Shown piece after piece: positions 12,130 through 15,977 of a stretch of 15,977 nt of DNA (the stretch's first letter is position 1; every line of letters begins with the position of its first letter). The DNA comes from Salpingoeca rosetta (Eukaryota; Opisthokonta; Choanoflagellata; Craspedida; Salpingoecidae): NCBI RefSeq assembly GCF_000188695.1, contig NW_004754931.1, positions 2,323,254 through 2,339,230 on the forward strand, in the 5' to 3' direction. The notes under the pieces are model-generated. The model saw nothing but the letters and a program-made list of their open reading frames with translations. It was not told where the DNA came from and did not search any database. The translations under genes were made by a program, and so were the position numbers.

Positions 12130-14483
12130 ATGTACACATGTACACACATCACACACGCACACACATACACACCAACGCACCGCTGCCGGGGAGGTCTGGC
12201 CGTTTGGTTGCGAGTGCGACGATGGTGGGGACGACGTGTGCTGGCAGGGGATGGTGGCGAGCAGCGAGCTCGTACCCGGCAAACTCCTGCGGCGATGCAT
12301 CGGCCACGTTGCGCCCGAGAAACGACTTGGCGTCCGTGAGAAAGAACAGGCGGCGCAGCTGATACGCAATGTAGCCCGTTGGCGTCTCCCGCAGATGCGT
12401 GTCGAGCATGTGTACGAGCCACAGCAACCCTGCCTCCTGCGCGGCGGCGACGCGACGCTTGACAGCGCGCGCTGCACCATCAAGTGTGGCCGATGCGCGG
12501 GCGGACGGCGCCGGTGCGCTGCTGCTGTCCTCGTCAGTGATCATGCGATCGGAGGAAGCCTGACGCGCGTTGTGGTTGTGGTCGTGGTCGTCGTCGTTAT
12601 CATCGGGCGCTGTTGCCATGAAAGGCTGATCGCATGCGCGTGAAAACGCAAGAACGGCCGTTGCCATTGCATGGGTCGGTACGGCGCAGGCCAGCACCTG
12701 TGCGTACACTTCGAGCACGTGCGTCACGTATGACACCAGTTGTTTGTGTGGCATGGAGCCCAAATTGCACGCCCTGGACGCCTTGAGCAAGTGTTCGCAC
12801 AGCGCCGGCGCACTGAAGCCTTCAATCAACGATAGCTGCAGTGTACAGTTGCATGTGTGTGTGTGTGTCGGGGGGAGGTGAGATTGAATACGCATGTGTG
12901 AGTGAGTGAGTGAGTGAGTGAGTGAGTGAGTGAGTGAGTGAGTGAATGAGTGAGTGAGTGAGTGAGTGAGTGAGTGAGTGAGTGTGTGTGTGTGTGTGCG
13001 AGTGCATGCACTTGCGTGGAAACACGTGAAGCGACGACAGATGATAAAGAGTGCGCCAAGCGATACTTTGCTAGGCTAGCTCCAAATCCACAAACAACCC
13101 CAAGCCCGCTTCAACCATGCGCCCACGACCATGGCAATGTGCCCACGTACCCTGCGCACGAAGGCACGGAGTTTGTTGCGAGGATCTGGTGCAGAGATGA
13201 GAGTCTTGTGCATCATGTCTGCAGCCTGCTGCATGAGGGACGCGTTGGCCTTCTCAAACCCAATCTTGATGGCTGCGTTGTCCTGTGCACACACATACGC
13301 ACGCACGCACACGCACCACACATACACGCACACGCACCACACACACACGCACGCACGCACACGCACCACACATACACGCACACGCACCACACACACACAC
13401 ACACACACACGCACACATGGAAAAGGAGGAGCAGAGGGCATGAAGGGGTGAGGAGGGCAAAGCGAAATTGCGCAAAGGCCTATGGTGACGCGGCCGTGCA
13501 TAATCAGTCGCATTCATGCATGCGTTGATGGTGGTTGTTGGCACCCCATGTTGGCTGGCTGGCGTGTGTTGGTGTACTGCTGTCAGGTCCGCTGCGAGCT
13601 GCATGCTCTCACCTGAAGCGTTCCCTTCCCATCAAACTCGCGTGCAAGCGCCGTTTGCGCCCGTTGCGTCAGCTTCGCCACATTGCGGTTCGTTTCAGCC
13701 AGCAGCGCGCTCACAAACACCTGGCGGGGAATGTGGATGTGGTGTTGATTGAATTGGATTGGCATGGAGTTGGGTTGGTTGGTTGGGGGGAGGGGAGTCT
13801 CAGGTGGATGACAGCATGCACCGCGAGGGCACAGCGCGGTTGCACATCCTCTATGCACAAACACAGACATATGCACGAACACAGACATGTCCACATGCAC
13901 ACGCATACGCATACGCACACGCATGGCGATTAAACACAACACATTGACGCAACAGGTGGCACCACACAGCAGAGCACACGCGCTCACGTCGACAAGGTTG
14001 TGTGTTGCGGCGCTGACGACGGGTGTGTTTGGCAGTTTGAGCATCAAGATCGGGCGCAGGACGGACTTGTCGTTGGAGGACACAATAGTCTTCATCACCG
14101 ATATGAGATCGCGTAACTGGTTGCTCGTGCCGGCGTTTGAACCAAGCCACGCCTACCATGTGCAGCAGTCACGATGGTTAGGACGGTCACGATGGTGATG
14201 TTGGTGATGTTGGTGATGGTGTGAGCTGGGGGAGGGCAGTACCACAACGAACCACCAAGTGCGCGTTCGCAGCAGGTACACAACAGACACATGCATGCGC
14301 AAAGCATCACGTGTGCGACTCCTGCTGACCTGGAATTGCTTCGCAGCAGCAGCAGCAACACCGGGCACGTTGGCCAGCACTTTCATGGCGGCTGCAAGAG
14401 ATGATGGCTTGACGGCAGCCGGTTTCAGGTGGTTCACAGCCTCAACGCACAGCTGCGACACTTGCTTCTCAACTACCACAACG

Positions 14484-14564
<81 letters not shown>

Positions 14565-15977
14565 GACAATAATGAGAACAAATAGGAGGGCGTTGAAAAG
14601 GGGGTTAGGAAGTGCAGACACCGCACATTGTGCGCATGTGTATGTGTGTGTGTGTCTGTGTGTTGTATTGAACTCACGTCCAACGAAGCGGGGTTGCTGC
14701 AGCGGGGTTTCCGGCAGCGGCGACACCTGGTGAGCCGCAGGGCGATGCGACGACGTTGAGTGGCTCGAAGAAACAAAGCAAGCAACGCGTGCACCGTCAC
14801 GCGCTTCCCAAATATCATGCTGACGTACAAGCACACCTTGAATGCCGTCTCGATCTGTCGAATAAATGCTGTGATGAGCGGATTCTCGATCCACTCCCGT
14901 CTGGACAGCGCGTCCTCCACATACAGCTGATGCAATGCACGCAAAGTCCAAGGTGAGCAAACACAAGACATGCACGAAACTGCATACCCCAAACGCGCAC
15001 AAGCCAAACCAGAACAAATCAAAATAATTACACACGCATGCATCACACACATATGCATCCCACACATGCATCACACACACGCGCGCACACACCACACGCA
15101 GGGGTGGCTTACTGCGACGAGGTCGAGGGGCCACGTCTTCGCGCCACTGAGTCCCACCAGGAGCAGCCGACCAGCAACAGCACGCACCTGCACACGCAAG
15201 CAATGTTCGATCATCATACTTCAAACAGTAACAAGAGCGCAGGGCACGACGACAACTCACAATCATTCCTGGTCACATCGACACGTGGTTATGCTACAGC
15301 AGAAGAGCTGGGCTTGCCACAAGGGTTGCGGTGCAGACACACGAGACAGAACCAAGGGACCCGGGCCTCACCATGGTTGCACGATCGGCGCTGGGCCACT
15401 GCATGTGTGCTCGAAACATGGCCATCAGCACGGACAACACTCTTCAGGTGATGGAAAACAAAGCGAGGCGAATAGGGCATGTTGGTGATTGTCAGTGGTA
15501 AGGCTGCCGCAACCCCAAGTCAAACTGGTTGTGCTGAAAACAAACTGGCACGTGCAGCGCAGCACAAATACATTGGGGTGCACACAAACACAAGCGTGTC
15601 GCATGAACGCACTTTGTATTGCTGAAGATGGTTGGAGACTGCTTGGCGAGCAGAAGCAGCGTGACGCAGACCGTCGTCGGGTCATTCTGGGCCTTAATGG
15701 CATGCGCTGTCGAAAGGGCGCAAGGATGAATACAAGCCAAGCGTCAGGTCGTGATGGTGATGCCGACGATGGTGCTGATGACGATGTTGATGTCGATGAC
15801 AGGGGAAACTGCGCCGAATGTTCTTTCCAGCTACACAAGAAGCAGGGCGTTCAGACGAAACAACGCGACATACGGCCCTAGCTCAGTGTGCAGTGATGCC
15901 GCGCTCTGCATTGACGTACCAAGAGCAGCGTGGATTAGCTCCGACACGCGGTCCTGAGCATGTGCTGCTTCGTGGTC
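3434..15977 (-). CDS. INTS1: Integrator complex subunit 1 (INTS1) homologue, 5' end outside the window
   Basis: INTS1 is the large HEAT-repeat scaffold of the nuclear Integrator complex, which cleaves and terminates nascent RNA polymerase II transcripts (snRNA 3' ends, premature termination). I resolve 21 coding exons, complement of join(3434-3620, 3868-4023, 4328-4500, 4724-4810, 5006-7107, 7277-7381, 7606-8194, 8412-10682, 11209-11303, 11627-11869, 12181-12835, 13151-13282, 13613-13720, 13988-14116, 14330-14472, 14678-14726, 14837-14926, 15113-15187, 15372-15441, 15613-15706, 15920-15977). Every splice phase agrees; total 7,611 nt, 2,536 residues plus TGA. Homology from memory to human INTS1 runs collinearly from about human residue 160 to the C-terminus, e.g. 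LYVEDALSRREWIENP against VYIEDSLGERIWVDSP, and SLPPNFAPPPLVVATAYQQA against QLPPGYQPPNLAISTLYWKA. It is longer than the human protein because of low-complexity inserts. The INTS12-binding N-terminus lies off the window. Confidence 0.92.
4169..4318. repeat. AACACA-type and CA repeats in an INTS1 intron
   Basis: 4169-4240 is a string of (AACACA)n-like units with AAATAACAC variants; 4262-4318 is a broken CA run. On the sense strand the GT run follows the donor at 4328 by about ten bases. Confidence 0.9.
4890..5000. repeat. Degenerate CA-rich stretch next to the 5006 donor
   Basis: CA-rich sequence with CGCG and CTCA interruptions fills most of intron 4811-5005 and becomes alternating GTGCGTGTG on the sense strand directly after the donor. 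Confidence 0.75.
5006..7107 (-). other. INTS1: INTS1 exon (2,102 nt), C-terminal half
   Basis: Encodes window residues 1636-2336, starting RLMLSRLLHVCSAEDQRALL and ending LANFLPSLEQ. It contains FEDDLVLALDDLSVS and then LASLSLLAMAHRVPLAVCRS, which aligns with human MACRKLAVAHPLLLLRHLP. Low-complexity inserts include Gln7 (5900-5920), a Ser/Asn/Gly run (about 6120-6180) and Ser/Ala/Asn repeats (about 6310-6375). The donor is GAACAG|GTACGC, phase 0. Confidence 0.88.
7201..7276. repeat. CA tract with ATGTAAAGA-spaced units
   Basis: CA repeats divided by CATGTA motifs; the block CATGTAAAGACACACAC occurs twice in tandem (about 7220-7260). It abuts the exon at 7277. Confidence 0.9.
7277..7381 (-). 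other. INTS1: INTS1 exon (105 nt) ending directly in a GT repeat
   Basis: Encodes RVFGMEWCADWPTTAIDD and LLLRRDARG across its length. The acceptor is a pyrimidine-containing GTTGCATCGCAG. The donor is CCAGAG|GTGTGT, the first unit of a GT tract, so several GT dinucleotides compete as 5' splice site. The choice at 7277 is set by phase with the next exon (one base left, two supplied at 7107). Confidence 0.75.
7500..7605. repeat. Mixed CA / CTCA / CTCAAACA repeat
   Basis: CA, CTCA and CTCAAACACACA units occupy most of intron 7382-7605 next to the exon at 7606. Confidence 0.9.
7606..8194 (-). other. INTS1: INTS1 exon (589 nt)
   Basis: Encodes window residues 1405-1601, beginning LEMPQEQETAIPLLPAS. 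It is Ala/Thr-rich with helical character towards its end (AVVSAVGDAIAACLVAHTHV, AAIMAVVTRHRAHLHAAV). I could not align this part confidently to human INTS1; it is assigned by frame and phase continuity. The donor, AAGG|GTGTGTG, is embedded in a GT/GA repeat, so the exact exon end could differ by a few bases. Confidence 0.75.
8203..8250. repeat. AAACACGC minisatellite (8-bp unit)
   Basis: Six tandem 8-base units: four perfect AAACACGC flanked by one GAACACGC and one AAACACAC. It begins nine bases from the INTS1 exon boundary at 8194, inside the short intron 8195-8411. Confidence 0.95.
8412..10682 (-). other. INTS1: INTS1 largest exon (2,271 nt)
   Basis: Encodes window residues 648-1404, phase 0 at both ends. 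It opens SDSETDWILAYEQFLAMTF and contains VNMQAVLLDCREPDMLQRVL, which matches human LRLGHLLCRSRNPDFLLHII, the clearest diagnostic match to INTS1. Much of the rest is helix-rich, Ala/Leu-rich sequence typical of HEAT repeats. Two low-complexity inserts are visible: a Gly9-Asp6 run (9513-9557) and a Gly/Asp/Asn-rich stretch (about 8965-9030). The donor is AAACAG|GTCTGA and the acceptor ATGACGTGCAG, which lies just after a CA tract on the sense strand. Confidence 0.88.
10683..11208 (-). other. INTS1 intron with flanking GT tracts and an assembly gap
   Basis: A 526-base intron as written: GAC/AGAC repeats (10735-10780), a GT tract (10791-10847), 108 N (10870-10977), a GA run, and a second GT tract (10995-11054). 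On the sense strand the repeats read (CA)n and the left one sits close to the acceptor at 10682. The true length is unknown. Confidence 0.85.
10870..10977. other. Assembly gap (108 N)
   Basis: A run of 108 undetermined bases within an INTS1 intron, bounded on both sides by long GT repeats, which are the likely cause of the break. Neither neighbouring exon is affected. Confidence 0.99.
11209..11869 (-). other. INTS1: INTS1 exons 11627-11869 and 11209-11303
   Basis: The first exon carries DALDILYRIVGSTTTFHV and the best-conserved stretch of the gene, SLPPNFAPPPLVVATAYQQA. The second (95 nt) carries VLDAAWSTVPALRTIIST, aligned with human GLAAWEEYPTLKMLMEMV, and was placed by homology plus a good acceptor (CTCTCCATCATCATAG) and donor CTC|GTAAGC. 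The intron between them (11304-11626) contains the duplicated 36-bp CA-type block. On the plus strand the longest reading frames here are repeat-derived and were not called. Confidence 0.85.
11486..11598. repeat. CA-type repeat with a duplicated 36-bp block
   Basis: The block starting CATGCACACGCACACAC occurs at 11505 and again at 11541, period 36, with no mismatch that I can see. It lies in intron 11304-11626, donor side. Confidence 0.9.
11882..11908. repeat. T13-G14 homopolymer junction
   Basis: Thirteen T (11882-11894) directly followed by fourteen G (11895-11908) on the plus strand. On the INTS1 sense strand this is C14-A13 and ends 12 bases before the acceptor at 11869/11870. Confidence 0.97.
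12049..12178. repeat. CA tract with CCCACA and CATGTACA variants
   Basis: CA and CCCACA units fill the donor-side half of intron 11870-12180; on the sense strand (GT)n runs up to the GTGCGT donor. Confidence 0.9.
12181..12835 (-). other. INTS1: INTS1 exon (655 nt) with acidic/His-Asn insert
   Basis: Encodes window residues 317-535. It starts LSLIEGFSAPALCEHLL after the acceptor TGTACACTGCAG and ends VVPTIVALATKRPDLPGS, matching human LMRILVIGLSRELPLGPA. A low-complexity insert rich in Asp, His and Asn (APDDNDDDHDHNHNARQ) sits where the human protein has a short loop. LLWLVHMLDTHLRETP aligns with human WWLHTVVPSISKLAPK. The donor GGCAGCG|GTGCGT runs into a GT-rich repeat. Confidence 0.85.
12852..12996. 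repeat. TGAG tetranucleotide repeat bounded by GT runs
   Basis: About 21 TGAG units (12897-12982) with a single TGAA variant near 12944, bounded by short GT runs. In intron 12836-13150; on the sense strand it is (CTCA)n near the acceptor of the 655-nt exon. Confidence 0.95.
13288..13412. repeat. Tandem 50-bp duplication within a CA-rich tract
   Basis: A 50-base block (ACGCACGCACGCACACGCAC onwards, to a CA run) is present twice in a row, period 50, from about 13297 to 13400, followed by pure CA. It occupies the acceptor-side end of intron 13283-13612. Confidence 0.9.
13855..13925. repeat. ACACAGACAT / CGCATA repeats
   Basis: Two ACACAGACAT-containing units about 20 bases apart, then short CGCATA units, in the middle of INTS1 intron 13721-13987. 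Confidence 0.75.
14488..14563. repeat. Pure GT microsatellite
   Basis: About 38 uninterrupted GT units in intron 14473-14677. On the sense strand it is (CA)n and ends about 15 bases before the acceptor TTGTGGTAG at 14472. Confidence 0.97.
15025..15100. repeat. Degenerate ATGCATCACACA repeats
   Basis: Several copies of a 10-14 base ATGCATC(A/C)CACACA unit, then CA/CG alternation, in INTS1 intron 14927-15112. Confidence 0.8.

Larger units (their letters stand above)
13151..15977 (-). other. INTS1: INTS1 exons 1-10 of the window: N-proximal helical region
   Basis: Ten small exons (49-143 nt) encode window residues 1-316. Key matches to human INTS1 are LIHAALAHAIKAQNDP and LLLLAKQSPTIFSNTK (human LAKIKPNIFATEG), AVAGRLLLVGLSGAKTWP followed by LYVEDALSRREW, and PRFVGLEKQVSQLCVEAV aligned to human PRYEELAESVEEYVLDML. 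Later exons encode LRDLISVMKTIVSSNDKSV and NKLRAFVRR. This region corresponds to the start of the human INTS1 scaffold, including the part that Pfam calls the INTS1 RPB2-binding domain. The exon at 14678-14726 is only 49 nt. The acceptor at 15441 is an AAG, and donors at 15613 and 15920 are GTGCGT and GTACGT. Exon boundaries rest on phase and homology, not on transcript data. Confidence 0.8.

Overview
This is nuclear eukaryotic DNA. The genes are broken by short introns with GT...AG ends, two proteins are recognisable eukaryotic families, and the introns and spacers are packed with CA/GT microsatellites. Gene density is high, introns are about 70-530 bp and the DNA is moderately GC-rich. One protein (LC8) is almost identical to its animal counterpart, while the other (INTS1) is strongly diverged. 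A unicellular relative of animals, such as a choanoflagellate, would fit, but that is inference; no lineage-specific marker was seen.

Layout, left to right. (1) 1-351, plus strand: the last two exons of an unrecognised gene entering from the left. (2) 352-865: a convergent intergenic region with a possible poly(A) signal on each strand and a CA tract. (3) 866-1736, minus strand: an unrecognised two-exon gene for an acidic, low-complexity protein of about 223 residues. (4) 1737-2271: spacer with an unresolved plus-strand open frame. (5) 2272-2885, minus strand: a complete two-exon dynein light chain LC8 gene of 89 codons. (6) 2886-3433: spacer holding the longest CA tract. (7) 3434-15977, minus strand: most of a gene for Integrator complex subunit 1 (INTS1), entering from the right. 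I resolved 21 coding exons. Their phases all agree and their lengths sum to 7,611 nt (2,536 codons plus stop). Only the N-terminal part, about the first 160 residues of the human protein, is outside the window.

The three minus-strand genes lie head to tail with 0.5-0.6 kb between coding regions. INTS1 is the HEAT-repeat backbone of the nuclear Integrator complex, which cleaves and terminates nascent RNA polymerase II transcripts. LC8 is a small dimeric hub protein of dynein and many other complexes. No functional link between them is implied by their being neighbours.

The most interesting non-coding signals are an unusual 5' splice-site class (GTRCGY, 10 of 23 introns), GT repeats that begin at or next to several donors, tandemly duplicated 36-bp and 50-bp blocks inside microsatellite introns, and a T13-G14 homopolymer switch next to an acceptor. 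I found no mobile element, rRNA, tRNA or CRISPR array. Comparisons with human proteins are from memory and were not computed.
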